Shown here piece by piece: positions 18,056-27,581 of a stretch of DNA of 64,000 nt. The DNA is from JAPUME01 sp027294185 (lineage in GTDB: Bacteria; Acidobacteriota; Terriglobia; UBA7540; JAPUME01). The stretch is taken from the NCBI GenBank assembly GCA_963555835.3, contig CAUVWZ020000001.1:186001-250000 (forward strand). Reading direction: 5' to 3'. The notes under the pieces are model-generated. The model had not been told where the DNA came from, did not search any database, and saw only the letters and a program-made list of their open reading frames with translations. The stretch's first letter is position 1. Each line of letters starts with the position of its first letter. Made by a program: the position numbers and the translations under genes.

Positions 18056-18140
18056 GACAGCAAAATCCGTTGCGGACCCTTGCACCATGAAAAAATCCTT
18101 CGAGGTTGACAGTATCGACCCTCCGATGAGGAGAATCCCG

Positions 18141-18980
18141 ATGAATCGCAGAGTGTTTATTGCATCTTTCCTGTTTGCATCCACGCTTTTGTGGGTCGCA
18201 ACAGGCCGGCCGCATCCCCCGCAAGAGGATGGCGAGAGCAATCTCACCCGCGAGCAGAAGGAAGAATTCCTGAAAACGGCCGAAATCATCAGGAAGACCG
18301 GGATTGGCACAGGAGTGACGAACGCGATTCGGGCCACCTTATCCGACGGGAAAATGACGCACGACGCTCAGATCCAGAAGGTCGATATGTTCCGTTCCAA
18401 GTACGAAACTCCCGCCGGGACGGAACGGAACTTCACCGACAGTTGGAAGTACAATGTCGCCGTCTACCGTCTGGACAAGATCATGAACCTGGGGTTTGTG
18501 CCGGTTTCGGTGGAGCGACGGGTCGATGGGAAAAAAGCTGCAATGACCTGGTGGATCGACGACGTTCAAATGGACGAAGGACAGCGTCTGAAAAGGAAAC
18601 TCGAGCCGCCGGACAATGACCGGTGGACCAAGCAGATTTATAACGTGCGCGTTCTCGACCAGTTGATTTTCAACATGGATCGGAACGGGGGGAACCTGCT
18701 CATTACCAATGATTGGCAGGTTTGGGCCATCGACCACACGCGGGCCTTTCGCCTGTTCAAGCAACTGAGAAACGCGAAGAATCTGATTCGATGCGACCGC
18801 TGGATTCTGGCTGAGCTGCGGAAACTCGATTACGATACGCTCGCAACCGAGCTTATACCGTACCTGAATAAGCCCCAAATCCAGACCATGCTCGCGCGGC
18901 GCGATCGAATCGTAAAGCTCTTCGATAAGAAGATCGCAGAACGGGGAGAGGAAGCGATCCTTTTCGACTTGCTAAATTGA
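18141..18980 (+). CDS. Secreted kinase-like protein (HipA/Fam20/PI-kinase-like fold)
   Basis: A 279-residue protein. The start at 18141 is set by GAGGAG 7-8 nt upstream and a signal peptide (MNRRVFIASFLFAST and hydrophobic residues to about 23). The mature part has a glycine-containing loop TGIGTGVTNAIRATL, a strand-rich segment KYNVAVYRLDKIMNLGFVPV, and a catalytic-looking block LIFNMDRNGGNLLI followed by WAIDHTRAF. The D-R-N-x-G-N and I-D-H patterns resemble the catalytic and metal-binding Asp motifs of atypical kinases such as HipA, Fam20C and PI 3/4-kinases. I infer an exported atypical kinase; substrate unknown. No neighbour points to a pathway; the partial repeat lies 85 bp upstream. 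Confidence 0.6.
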   Translation: MNRRVFIASFLFASTLLWVATGRPHPPQEDGESNLTREQKEEFLKTAEIIRKTGIGTGVTNAIRATLSDGKMTHDAQIQKVDMFRSKYETPAGTERNFTDSWKYNVAVYRLDKIMNLGFVPVSVERRVDGKKAAMTWWIDDVQMDEGQRLKRKLEPPDNDRWTKQIYNVRVLDQLIFNMDRNGGNLLITNDWQVWAIDHTRAFRLFKQLRNAKNLIRCDRWILAELRKLDYDTLATELIPYLNKPQIQTMLARRDRIVKLFDKKIAERGEEAILFDLLN

Positions 18981-19275
18981 TGAGAGAGATTACCCCTGCC
19001 ACTGAGGATTCGCCGAACCGGGGCGACTCACCCCTCGCACATTGCCTGGCCCCAAAAACCCTTCTGCACATCACCTAACCGATATCTCGTGCCGGCACGA
19101 TGCTGAACGGGAGCTTGGAATCATGTCGGCTGGCGGGAGAGGCGCGTCTGGGGGATGAAAAACCTGGCGGAATGGGCCTCCGAATAAGGACAGACCACCA
19201 AGCTCCGGCTGCCGGAGGGCTGTGGAGGGAAAACGTTCCAATGCGGACTTCCCGCCCCTCATCCATTACATTTAT

Positions 19276-20343
19276 CTATTTCGTTGCGCCGGCTGCTTTC
19301 AGCAGTTTCTTGATTTGCCGCGTCTTTGCATGCTTCAAGGCGGTCCCGCCACCGTTTAATCGAAGGTTGACATTGGCGCCTTTGGCCAGCAGGGCTTGCA
19401 CGACCGCCTCTTTCCCCTTTTCAGCCGCAATAATCAACGCCGTTACGCCATTCTTGGCTTGGTGGTTGATCTCCGCGCCCTTGGCCAGCAGGGCTTGCAC
19501 GACCCCCTCGTGCCCGTTCTGAGACGCTTGTATCAAGGCTGTTCTGCCATTTTTGGCTTGGTGGTCGACCTCCGCGCCCTTGGCCAGCAGGGCTTGCACG
19601 ACCCCCTCGTGCCCGTACCGAGACGCCATTATCAAGGCTGTCGAACCATCGATCCGCTGGTGGTTGATCTCCGCGCCTTTGGCCAGCAGGGCTTGCACGA
19701 CCGCCTCTTTCCCCTTTTCAGCCGCAATAATCAACGCCGTTACGCCATTCTTGGCTTGGTGGTTGATCTCCGCGCCCTTGGCCAGCAGGGCCTGTACGGT
19801 CCCCTCGTGCCCCCGTCTAGCCGCCATTATCAAGGCTGTCACCCCAACATTGGTTTGGTGGTTGATCTCCGCGCCCTTGGCCAGCAGGGCCTGCACGGTC
19901 CCCTCGTGCCCGTTAAGAGACGCCATTATCAAGGCTCTCCCACCATCATTGGCTTGGAGGTTGATCTCCGCGCCCTTGGCCAACAGGGCCTGCACGGTCC
20001 CCTCGTGCCCGTTATGAGACGCTATCATCAAGGCTGTCATACCAGTTTTGGCTTCTTGGTGGTTGATCTCTGCGCCCTTGGCCAGCAGGGCTTGCACGAT
20101 CTCCCCGTGCCCGCCAGCAGAGGCCAGATACAAGGCTGTCCAGCCAACATTGGTTTGATGGTCGATATCGGCGCCTTTCTCCAGCAAGGCGCGAACTTGC
20201 GCAAGGTCTCCGGCATTTGCGGCTTTCAGCAGGTCTTTGCCGTCGGCGGCGTGAGCAACCGCTGACATGAGCATCAAGGCCGTTATTCCCCTGAACATAT
20301 GGTTGAGAATGAATCCTTTTGATCTGCCTAATTCAAATAACAT
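19276..20343 (-). CDS. Secreted ankyrin-repeat protein
   Basis: A 355-residue protein with a signal peptide (hydrophobic TALMLMSAVAHAADG near residues 19-33) and ten ankyrin repeats of 33 residues. The repeats share the core TALIMAS-x-x-GHEG-VQALLAKGAEINHQ. The start at 20343 was chosen because GAGGAAGGA stands 7 nt upstream; the open frame extends further without a ribosome site. Ankyrin arrays mediate protein binding; an exported one should work in the periplasm or outside. Repeats 6 and 9 are identical at the DNA level over more than 100 bp (19381-19494 and 19678-19791), a sign of recent intragenic duplication. No partner is evident. Confidence 0.9.
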   Translation of the reverse strand: MLFELGRSKGFILNHMFRGITALMLMSAVAHAADGKDLLKAANAGDLAQVRALLEKGADIDHQTNVGWTALYLASAGGHGEIVQALLAKGAEINHQEAKTGMTALMIASHNGHEGTVQALLAKGAEINLQANDGGRALIMASLNGHEGTVQALLAKGAEINHQTNVGVTALIMAARRGHEGTVQALLAKGAEINHQAKNGVTALIIAAEKGKEAVVQALLAKGAEINHQRIDGSTALIMASRYGHEGVVQALLAKGAEVDHQAKNGRTALIQASQNGHEGVVQALLAKGAEINHQAKNGVTALIIAAEKGKEAVVQALLAKGANVNLRLNGGGTALKHAKTRQIKKLLKAAGATK

Positions 20344-21215
20344 GTAATTCCTTCCTCGTTGTAGTTTCTGATTTGACCTTGCTGTCCTCTTTAGTCTTTT
20401 ACTATGGCTGTTCAGCGTTGACCCGACGAGGGGCTGCAACTGCTTTCAACAGAGCCTCTCAAAATCCAGCAATCCGAGATGTCCATATATAGTCTCCTTA
20501 TGATGGCAAATATACCTTAACTGCCCTGATCACACCGATTTTATGTACCAAGACTCGCATGGCCATGGGCGGTGTTGATTTTTCCACCCTCCGGGAACTC
20601 GCCGGCCACGCAAACATCCCAATGACCATGCGCTACCTCCATCCCACGTCGGAGCCAGAAGGGCTGCGTTGCGAATGCTCAAGATCTACCGGGGTAAGAA
20701 CGCAGCTCCAATGACCTGCCCCATGAACTGTACCGAGTGAAACCTGGGGATTTTGCCTTCGTGCACTACCCAGGGGCCCAACGAGCACTGAACTTTGGAA
20801 AGTTTTTGTCGACATATATTATTGTAATGGGTGGGGTCCAGGTTTCCTGGGTAAAGAAAAATGGACTTCCAATGTAGCGTAACCCCTGCTGTTTCATTTT
20901 GTTATGAGGGAAGGGTGAGATTGGTTATGAAATTCTGGAAAAATCACCGGGCAGAAAATATTAGAAAACACGGAGGACGAATGGAAAGAATTCGATCTGC
21001 TCTGTATGCCCCTATGATTCCTTTTCTGGCGATGGCGACCGCGGAGCGCGCTGGATTTCAGTGTCGTTTTCCAAAATCTCCTCGATCCCCAACATCAAGA
21101 ATTCAGCGTCGGCGGCGTAATGGAGACCGAAGTCAAGCGCAGCGTGTAGGGGAAAATCACCTGGCGATTTTGATTCCAATTCTGAATGACGAGTAGTGAT
21201 TGAGAAAGAATTACG
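20344..21215. other. Intergenic with an integrase scrap
   Basis: An 870-bp stretch. Apart from the tyrosine-recombinase remnant at 20553-20649 nothing was recognised. Base composition is uneven, with AT-rich patches near 20810-20830 and 20930-20975. Confidence 0.4.
20553..20649 (+). pseudogene. C-terminal scrap of a tyrosine recombinase
   Basis: The frame reads TRMAMGGVDFSTLRELAGHA, then NIPMTMRYLHPT. This is the last catalytic segment of a phage-type integrase, with the conserved His in LAGH and the nucleophile Tyr in MRYLHP. The same segment in the intact integrase at 49972-51099 reads TRMAMAGVDLSTLRELAGHT, and the DNA is similar too. All upstream parts are missing. It documents an old integration near this point. 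Confidence 0.75.
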
Positions 21216-21836
21216 ATGCGAGAAGTGAGGCAAGAGGGTAACGAGAGGCCGCTCCGGCCGGGTGCAGGGAGAACCGGGTGCGGGTGGTGGTGTCATTTGA
21301 TCCTTTTCGCCGCCTTCGGGCTTGCCCTCGGCGCGGCCGCCCGGGCCAATGCACAAGGGCCTCAGGCCCGCGAGTATGAGGTCAAGGCCGCCTTTCTCTA
21401 CAACTTCACCAGGTTTGTCCACTGGCCCCCCGAGGTCTTCAACAGCCACCCGAACGTCATTACGGAGGGCGTTCTCGGAAATAATCCTTTTGGCGAAGCT
21501 CTCCGGTCGCTCGAAGGCAAGGTGGTAAATGGAAGAAAGTTGACCGTCCTGCCGTTCAAGACGGTTCAAGAGGTCAAGCCCTGCCACGTCCTCTTCATCA
21601 GTGGGTCGGAGAAAAACAGACTCTCTCAGGCTTTGAAGGCCGTGGGGGATTCGAGTGTCTTGACCGTCAGCGAGGTGAAAGGATTCACCGAACAAGGGGG
21701 AATCATCAATTTCCATCTGAAATCCGGCAGGATTGGTTTTGAAATCAACGTAAAAGCCGCCGAACGGGCCGGACTGAAAATCAGCTCAAAGCTCCTGAAT
21801 CTCGCAACTCTCACGGGAAGAAAATCCGGCTCGTAG
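21216..21836 (+). CDS. YfiR/DUF4154-family periplasmic protein
   Basis: A 206-residue exported protein of the YfiR-like family (DUF4154). A signal peptide is visible (HLILFAAFGLALGAAARANA, about residues 27-46). The mature part begins with the family hallmark YEVKAAFLYNFTRFVHWP and ends GRIGFEINVKAAERAGLKIS, then SKLLNLA. In Pseudomonas YfiR binds the periplasmic domain of the diguanylate cyclase YfiN and restrains it. Here the partner is most likely the membrane hybrid histidine kinase that starts 10 bp downstream, which has the same kind of periplasmic (CHASE8-like) region. The two Cys of redox-controlled YfiR proteins are not clearly conserved (one Cys in KPCHVLF). Confidence 0.88.
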   Translation: MREVRQEGNERPLRPGAGRTGCGWWCHLILFAAFGLALGAAARANAQGPQAREYEVKAAFLYNFTRFVHWPPEVFNSHPNVITEGVLGNNPFGEALRSLEGKVVNGRKLTVLPFKTVQEVKPCHVLFISGSEKNRLSQALKAVGDSSVLTVSEVKGFTEQGGIINFHLKSGRIGFEINVKAAERAGLKISSKLLNLATLTGRKSGS

Positions 21837-21845
21837 GAATCGTCT

Positions 21846-24800
21846 ATGGAAAGATTCAATCGCCTTCCTCTCGCCAAAAAGCTGACCATGATTACCATGG
21901 TGACCAGCACGCTGGCCCTGGTGCTGGCTTGTGTGGGATTTGGGACTTACGAAATGGTCACGTTTCGGCAGTCCTTGATGCGTGAAGCAACGACTCTTGC
22001 GGAAATTGTGGCGTCCAACAGCGCGGCCTCACTGGTATTTGACGATCCGAGCTCCGCTGAAGAAATCTTGAAATCCCTTTCGGCCGAACGGCACATCTCC
22101 GCCGCCTGCCTCTTCACTCCTGAGGGGAGGGTGTTTGCCTCTTTTGTGCGAAAAGATATCACGAAGGCCTATCCTCAAATTCCGGACGAGGACGGTATTT
22201 TTTTTGAAGACAATCATCTGCTCCTGTTTCGGCAAATCGTGCTGGACCAGGAGAAGGTGGGCACGGTTTTTATCCAATTCGACACGCTGGAGATTCGCTC
22301 CCGCCTGGTGCGCTACGCCGGCATCGTGGGGATGGTCTTTGGAATATCCCTGCTTTTTACTTTCCTGTTGTCCTCAAAGCTCCAGCAGCTCATCTCCGCG
22401 CCTATTTTGTATCTGGCACGGATGGCCAAGGCGGTGTCGATCGGGAAGGACTACTCGCTCCGGGCGGTCAAGCACAACCAGGATGAACTGGGGCAACTCG
22501 CCGATGGGTTCAACGAAATGCTGGAGCGGATTCAGAGAAGAGATCGGAAACTGCAACAACACCGGGATCACCTGGAAGAGGAGGTGGCGAAGCGGGTCAG
22601 CGAGCTTACCCAAACCAATTCTCGCTTGAGGAATGAAATCGAAGAGCGAAGACGGACCGAGAGTGAGATGGAACGGCTTCGGCTTCACAACGAGTTGATT
22701 CTTAATGCAGCCGGGGAGGGACTCTACGGGCTGGACCTGAATGGGAATACGACCTTCCTAAACCCGGCGGCGGCGAAAATGATCGGCTGGGAGGTCGCCG
22801 AACTGATCGGCAAGCCTCGACACGCCGTTCTGCACCACTCCCGTCCTGATGGTTCTCCCTACCCTCGAGAGGAATGTCCGATCTACGCCGCCTTCAAAGA
22901 TGGAAGCGTTCATTTTGTGGACGACGAAGTATTTTGGAAGAAAGACGGCACAAGCTTTCCGGTGGAGTACGTCAGCTCTCCGATCCGCGACGAGCAAGGC
23001 GATTTGATAGGAGCGGTGGTCGTGTTTCGCGACATCACCGAACAGATACAGGTTATGCAGGCCCTTCGTCAGAGCGAGGAAAGAATGAAGTCCATTCTGG
23101 ATACGGCTGCGGACGGGATCATTACGATTGACGAGACGGGATTGATCGAGCTGTTCAACCCGGCTGCGGAACGGATATTCGGTTTTGCCCAGAAGGAGAT
23201 ACTGGGGAAGAACATTAGGACGCTGATGCCCGCACAGTTTCCAGATGCGCACGGCGAGTCCCTGTCCCGCTATCTGAGGACGGGGGAGAAAAAGATCATT
23301 GGGAAGACTCTGGAAGTCGTGGGGAAGCGGCAAGATGGGACAACTTTCCCCATGGAACTGGCCATAAGCGAAATGAAGGCGGGAACACGCCACGCCTTTA
23401 CCGGCGTTGTGCGCGACGTCACGGAGCGGAAGCGCGCCCAGGAAGAGTTAATGATTCGGGAACGCGAGCTCGAAAACAACAAGCTGGCCCAGGATAGAAA
23501 CGCAGAAAGGCTCTGCCAGGTCGTCAATGAGCTGGACATCGCCAAGCATGGGGCCGAGGACGCGGTTCGGGCCAAGGGCGAATTTCTCTCCATGATGAGT
23601 CACGAGATTCGCACTCCCATGAACGGCGTCATCGGCATGATGGGGCTCCTGATGGATACCGAACTCGACATCGAACAACGAGGATACGCAGAAGCGGTAC
23701 GAAGCTCGGCAGATGCCCTATTGACCATCATCAACGACATCCTGGACTTTTCGAAGATCGAGGCGGGAAAGCTTTCGATTGAGCCGATTCCTTTTGACAT
23801 GCGGCATCTCGTCGAGGACGTGGCGGAGATGGTGGGCTTCAGCACGACGGAAGAAGATCTGGACCTGATTGTGCGCTATGACCCGGATGCTCCCTCTGCT
23901 CTCATCGGAGATTCGGGACGCATCCGTCAGATCCTGGCAAATCTGGTGGGGAACGCCGTCAAGTTCACCAAAAACGGTCACGTAATGATGCGAGTGGAAT
24001 GCCAGGATAAGACCCCGGGGGATGTAAAACTGCGAATTTCAGTCCAGGATACCGGCATCGGAGTCCCCGAAGACAAGATTGACTATATCTTCACGAAGTT
24101 CACTCAAGCGGACACCTCGACGACCCGTAAATTCGGGGGCACCGGATTGGGTTTGGCCATCTCCAAACAACTGGTCGAGATCATGAAGGGCGAAATCGGC
24201 GCGAACAGCCGCCTGGGAGAAGGCTCCACCTTCTGGTTCACTCTCCGGCTGCCCTTAAACACTAAGGCATCCCCTGAGCCTGGTCCTGCGGCTGAGTTAA
24301 AGTTAAATGGGTTGCGGGTGTTGATTGTGGACGACAACGAATGCAGTGGAAATGCCCTGGCCGAGCAGATCAGCCATTGGGGGCTGCGGGCCGATTTGTT
24401 TACTTCCGGGGAGGAGGCGCTCCGCGCAGCTCGAAACGCCTCCGAAGCCGGAGTCCCCTACCGCATTGCCCTGGTTGACCAAAAAATGCCGGCGATGGAT
24501 GGGGAGGCCGTGGGAAAAGCATTCAAAATTGACGCGGCTCTGCGGGCCAAAACGAAATTGGTCATTCTGACCCGCTCGAATTCCAAGGAAGAGGTTAGCT
24601 CTTTCATGGAGGCCGGGTTTGCTGCTTACTTGACGAAGCCCTTTCGCCGCGCGCAACTCCTGGAGATTCTCACCTTTTGGGGAACTTCCAGGAACCAAGA
24701 TTTCTCTGTAGGTCAGGATGCTGCGATTACCTTGGCTCCCTCCCTGGAGAACCCCGCCGCCTCGTCGGCATCGGCTGAGGCGGCCACTCGCGGCCGCATA

Positions 24801-25553
24801 CTCGTGGCCGAAGACAATGTGGTGAATCAGAAAGTTGCGGTTCGGATGTTGGAAAAAATAGGGTGTCGGGTGGATGTGGCGGCCAACGGGCAGGAGGCAG
24901 TGGAGATGGTGAAGATGCTGCCCTACCACATGGTCCTCATGGACTGCCAAATGCCGGTCCTGGATGGCTACGAGGCGACGGCCGCCATCAGGCGGCTGGA
25001 GGGTAACCCTGCATCGATCCCGATTGTCGCCATGACGGCCCATGCCATGCAAGGCGACCGGGAGAAGTGTCTCGCGGCCGGCATGGACGATTACATCAGT
25101 AAACCTGTTCTGGTTGATGAGCTCCGCCGTATCGTGACTGCCTATGTCTCCGGCGGGCGCTCAACGCCTCCCAGAGGAAAGGAGAATGGAAAAATGGAAT
25201 CTGCTAAATGGGAAGCTGACAAGGCTGCTCTGTTGAAGCGAATGGATGGCGATGAGGAGCTCCTCTACGAACTGATCGATTTATTCCTGACGAACTACCC
25301 AGGAATGTTTTCCGAGATTCAGAAGGCGGTCGCCTCGAACGATAGTCAGGCCGTGATGGCTTCCGCTCACGCTCTTAAGGGGGCGGTAAGCAACTTCCTG
25401 GCCTCTGAGGCCCAGGATGCTGCCTTCCAATTGGAAAAAATCGGCAAGTCGGGAGACCTGGCGGAAGCCGGGGATGCCGTCGCAACACTCCAGAAAGAGT
25501 TGGCCCGAGTTGAATCAGGCCTTGCCGCGTTGCGTGGAAACGGCAGCGGGTAG
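21846..25553 (+). CDS. Membrane hybrid histidine kinase with two receivers and HPt
   Basis: A 1235-residue phosphorelay kinase. Order: transmembrane helix (about 14-38), periplasmic CHASE8-like region (about 40-155), second helix (158-178), HAMP (180-235), coiled coil, two PAS domains (about 275-400 and 405-530), and HisKA with FLSMMSHEIRTPMNG (His586). Then follow HATPase_c (NLVGNAVKFT, DTGIGVP, GTGLGLAI), receiver 1 (Asp878 in ALVDQKMPAMDG), receiver 2 (Asp1033 in VLMDCQMPVLDG) and HPt (His1175 in SAHALKGAVSNF). All catalytic residues are present. The YfiR-like protein 10 bp upstream probably controls its periplasmic region. Downstream receiver proteins are likely end points or modulators of the relay. 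Confidence 0.95.
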   Translation: MERFNRLPLAKKLTMITMVTSTLALVLACVGFGTYEMVTFRQSLMREATTLAEIVASNSAASLVFDDPSSAEEILKSLSAERHISAACLFTPEGRVFASFVRKDITKAYPQIPDEDGIFFEDNHLLLFRQIVLDQEKVGTVFIQFDTLEIRSRLVRYAGIVGMVFGISLLFTFLLSSKLQQLISAPILYLARMAKAVSIGKDYSLRAVKHNQDELGQLADGFNEMLERIQRRDRKLQQHRDHLEEEVAKRVSELTQTNSRLRNEIEERRRTESEMERLRLHNELILNAAGEGLYGLDLNGNTTFLNPAAAKMIGWEVAELIGKPRHAVLHHSRPDGSPYPREECPIYAAFKDGSVHFVDDEVFWKKDGTSFPVEYVSSPIRDEQGDLIGAVVVFRDITEQIQVMQALRQSEERMKSILDTAADGIITIDETGLIELFNPAAERIFGFAQKEILGKNIRTLMPAQFPDAHGESLSRYLRTGEKKIIGKTLEVVGKRQDGTTFPMELAISEMKAGTRHAFTGVVRDVTERKRAQEELMIRERELENNKLAQDRNAERLCQVVNELDIAKHGAEDAVRAKGEFLSMMSHEIRTPMNGVIGMMGLLMDTELDIEQRGYAEAVRSSADALLTIINDILDFSKIEAGKLSIEPIPFDMRHLVEDVAEMVGFSTTEEDLDLIVRYDPDAPSALIGDSGRIRQILANLVGNAVKFTKNGHVMMRVECQDKTPGDVKLRISVQDTGIGVPEDKIDYIFTKFTQADTSTTRKFGGTGLGLAISKQLVEIMKGEIGANSRLGEGSTFWFTLRLPLNTKASPEPGPAAELKLNGLRVLIVDDNECSGNALAEQISHWGLRADLFTSGEEALRAARNASEAGVPYRIALVDQKMPAMDGEAVGKAFKIDAALRAKTKLVILTRSNSKEEVSSFMEAGFAAYLTKPFRRAQLLEILTFWGTSRNQDFSVGQDAAITLAPSLENPAASSASAEAATRGRILVAEDNVVNQKVAVRMLEKIGCRVDVAANGQEAVEMVKMLPYHMVLMDCQMPVLDGYEATAAIRRLEGNPASIPIVAMTAHAMQGDREKCLAAGMDDYISKPVLVDELRRIVTAYVSGGRSTPPRGKENGKMESAKWEADKAALLKRMDGDEELLYELIDLFLTNYPGMFSEIQKAVASNDSQAVMASAHALKGAVSNFLASEAQDAAFQLEKIGKSGDLAEAGDAVATLQKELARVESGLAALRGNGSG

Positions 25554-25752
25554 GTTGGCTTTACGAGAGAGGCCAATCCCTGTCAAGACGGAAATTGAGG
25601 GCAGGGTGGATAGGGTCTTACGCCGAGATATTAAACAGTCGAATCGCACTCGGGCCGCCTGATGGGATCGATGGAAAGATGCGGCAAGACCCGGGCTCGA
25701 TCCCTCCCACAGAGGAAGGAACTTGCGATTTGAAAAGGAAGGATGAAAGGCC

Positions 25753-26526
25753 GTGAAAATCTTAATTGTTGATGATGAACCCATCACTCGGAAGATCATT
25801 GCGAAGGGTCTGCGAAAAGCGGGGTATGACACGCTGGAAGCGGAAGATGGTCTTGTGGGGATCAAAATAATCGAGGAGAACGAATCCGTGAGCCTGGTGA
25901 TCGCAGACGTTGTGATGCCCAAGATGGGCGGATTGGAGTTACTGGATCATCTGCGAAAGTCAAAATCTCCCCGGAGGCTCCCCGTAATCATTTCCACGGC
26001 CCTGGGCAATCCGGAAACGGTCATGCGGGCTGTCCAATTGGAAGCTGCGGGCTTTTTCGTCAAGCCCTTTGATGTCGGCAAGCTCCGAGAGAAGGTAGCC
26101 GAAATCCTGGACGATACAAAGTCGGAAAACAGCCAGCGGCAGCTTTCCTCTCAGCAGTCGTCGCTGGCAGAGAGGAGTGAAACCCTGAAGCGACTGGACC
26201 TGGATCCTGATGTTTACATGGATTTGCTGGATGATCTGGTCAAAAGATTGTCGGCGGGGATTCAGGAAGTTGAGAACTTATTGAATAATAATGATTTAAG
26301 CCGGATCGCGACCTGCCTGACGGCCCTTTGCGGGGCCTCACAATCTCTGGGTGCGGACCGAGTCTCAAGTGTCCTCATGCGACAACTGAAAGCCCTTGAG
26401 TCAGAAAATGCCAGGGCCGCACAAGCGTTAATCCCCAGGGCCAACGATGAAGTCCAGAACCTTCGGTCCGCGATATCGGAGTTGCGGAATAATGGGCCCG
26501 AGGCCGGCAAGGAGAAATCTAAATAA
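25753..26526 (+). CDS. Receiver protein with histidine-less HPt-like tail
   Basis: A 257-residue protein: canonical receiver (residues 1-122; D7-D8, phosphoacceptor D52 in VIADVVMPKMGG, Lys in FFVKPFD), a linker, then a helical domain (about 145-250). The tail resembles an HPt domain in pattern (YMDLLDDLVKRLSAGIQEVE, NDLSRI, then LTALCGASQSLGA). The position of the phosphorylatable His of the HPt motif A-H-x-L-K-G is Thr, and the Lys is Cys. It therefore cannot relay phosphate in the normal way and may act as a dimerisation or kinase-binding module. A paralogue lies at 27582-28289. It follows the hybrid kinase by 199 bp. Confidence 0.85.
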   Translation: MKILIVDDEPITRKIIAKGLRKAGYDTLEAEDGLVGIKIIEENESVSLVIADVVMPKMGGLELLDHLRKSKSPRRLPVIISTALGNPETVMRAVQLEAAGFFVKPFDVGKLREKVAEILDDTKSENSQRQLSSQQSSLAERSETLKRLDLDPDVYMDLLDDLVKRLSAGIQEVENLLNNNDLSRIATCLTALCGASQSLGADRVSSVLMRQLKALESENARAAQALIPRANDEVQNLRSAISELRNNGPEAGKEKSK

Positions 26527-26606
26527 CACTCCGGGAAACCCCGAAGCAGAGGAACCCTGGCATGATGGGGCATCATTTTCCGTGCAATCGGAACCTTAGA
26601 CGGATT

Positions 26607-26656
26607 CCGGCCTGCCCCTCCGCCTCCTACTCGTCGTTTCCGTCGGGGCAGGCCGG
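26607..26656 (+). terminator. Long 12-bp GC stem, possible terminator
   Basis: CCGGCCTGCCCC at 26607-26618 pairs perfectly with GGGGCAGGCCGG at 26645-26656, with a 26-nt loop. It sits between two receiver genes. No clear U-run follows (AATAATTCTGG), so it may be a processing or attenuator stem instead of a classical terminator. Confidence 0.4.
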
Positions 26657-26710
26657 CAGAATGGAATAATTCTGGTTGCTCGGCGTAATCAAACCAAAGG
26701 AGATTTCGTA

Positions 26711-27076
26711 ATGCGGATAGCTCTGGTAGTTGAAGATGACCCGGTCTTAGTTGAGATCGAAATTGGCGTTATCCAATCGGCAGGGTTCCTGACTGAGGTT
26801 GTCGACAGTGGTGAGTTGGCTCAGGAAAAGATGCAGTCCGTTGATTACGACGTCGTAATTCTTAACCAGAGCTTGGCGGGCAAAATGACCGGGACGGATG
26901 TCTTTAAGTGGTTGAGAGGTGTTCGGACCAATCTGCCGACTGTCATTATGGTTACTGGGAAGCTGAATCAGGACCGCCCAGCATCCCAACGTTCCGCCCT
27001 GGCAAAAGTTATTCACAAGGGTCCGTGTCTGGAAATGGTTGAGAAAGCATTAGCCGCCAGGGCCAGTCTAAACTAA
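26711..27076 (+). CDS. Pseudo-receiver protein without phosphoacceptor Asp
   Basis: A 121-residue stand-alone receiver-fold protein. The acidic cluster (EDD, residues 8-10), the hydroxyl residue (IMVTGKL) and the Lys near VIHKGP are kept. The phosphoacceptor position is Asn52 (VVILNQSLAGKMTG, where receivers have ILD-x-x-M-P-G-M-D-G). It therefore should not be phosphorylated; such pseudo-receivers usually act as constitutive or ligand-sensing binding modules. The start codon ATG 26711 has a good AAAGGAG ribosome site 7-8 nt upstream. It lies between two REC/HPt-like paralogues. Confidence 0.85.
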   Translation: MRIALVVEDDPVLVEIEIGVIQSAGFLTEVVDSGELAQEKMQSVDYDVVILNQSLAGKMTGTDVFKWLRGVRTNLPTVIMVTGKLNQDRPASQRSALAKVIHKGPCLEMVEKALAARASLN

Positions 27077-27581
27077 GCGACCCATCCCGCAATGCCATAT
27101 CTTTCGGTCCACTCCCGACTTAGAGCCGCGTTTCACGACCTGCCCACTCCTATCCCAGGAGCTGGCAGCGAGGCTGCCTGAGACCTGTCGAACTTGGTCT
27201 GTCCCGACCGAAACGGCTCGGAATTCAACTTCGTTTGTTTCTCTGTTGGGGAACTTTGGACTCCGGGGACATTCAATTAAGTCACACTTAACCCATTGTT
27301 TTTGAATAACCTACAACCATCCCTGCACGCCTAAATTCGAAAATCCTAATACCCTCTGGCTCCTCTTAAGGACAAAAATGCAGAACCCGCCGGAAGTGCT
27401 CAACTTTCGCTAGAAAGTGTCGAAATTACTTTAATAAAGGGGTAACACGTACCGCCACCGGAAGGCAAGGAGCGCTGACACTTCATAGCCCGAGTAAGGC
27501 AGAAGCTTAGACCGAACCGACTGAGCTGGATTAGGTTTACCGCCCCCATCGGCAGATAATCGATGTGTAGGAGAGAAGTCC
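27077..27581. other. Intergenic leader region
   Basis: A 505-bp gap before the second receiver-HPt-like gene. No gene was recognised. It could hold a promoter or structured leader, but no known riboswitch consensus could be matched by eye. Confidence 0.3.

Noticed and set aside
19276..20343. Regular repeats resembling a CRISPR array
   Set aside because: The 99-bp period encodes ankyrin repeats without spacers.
27077..27581. Possible c-di-GMP (GEMM) riboswitch before the receiver gene
   Set aside because: A few GGAAGGCAAGG-like words are present, but the conserved core and paired stems of the GEMM consensus could not be matched.
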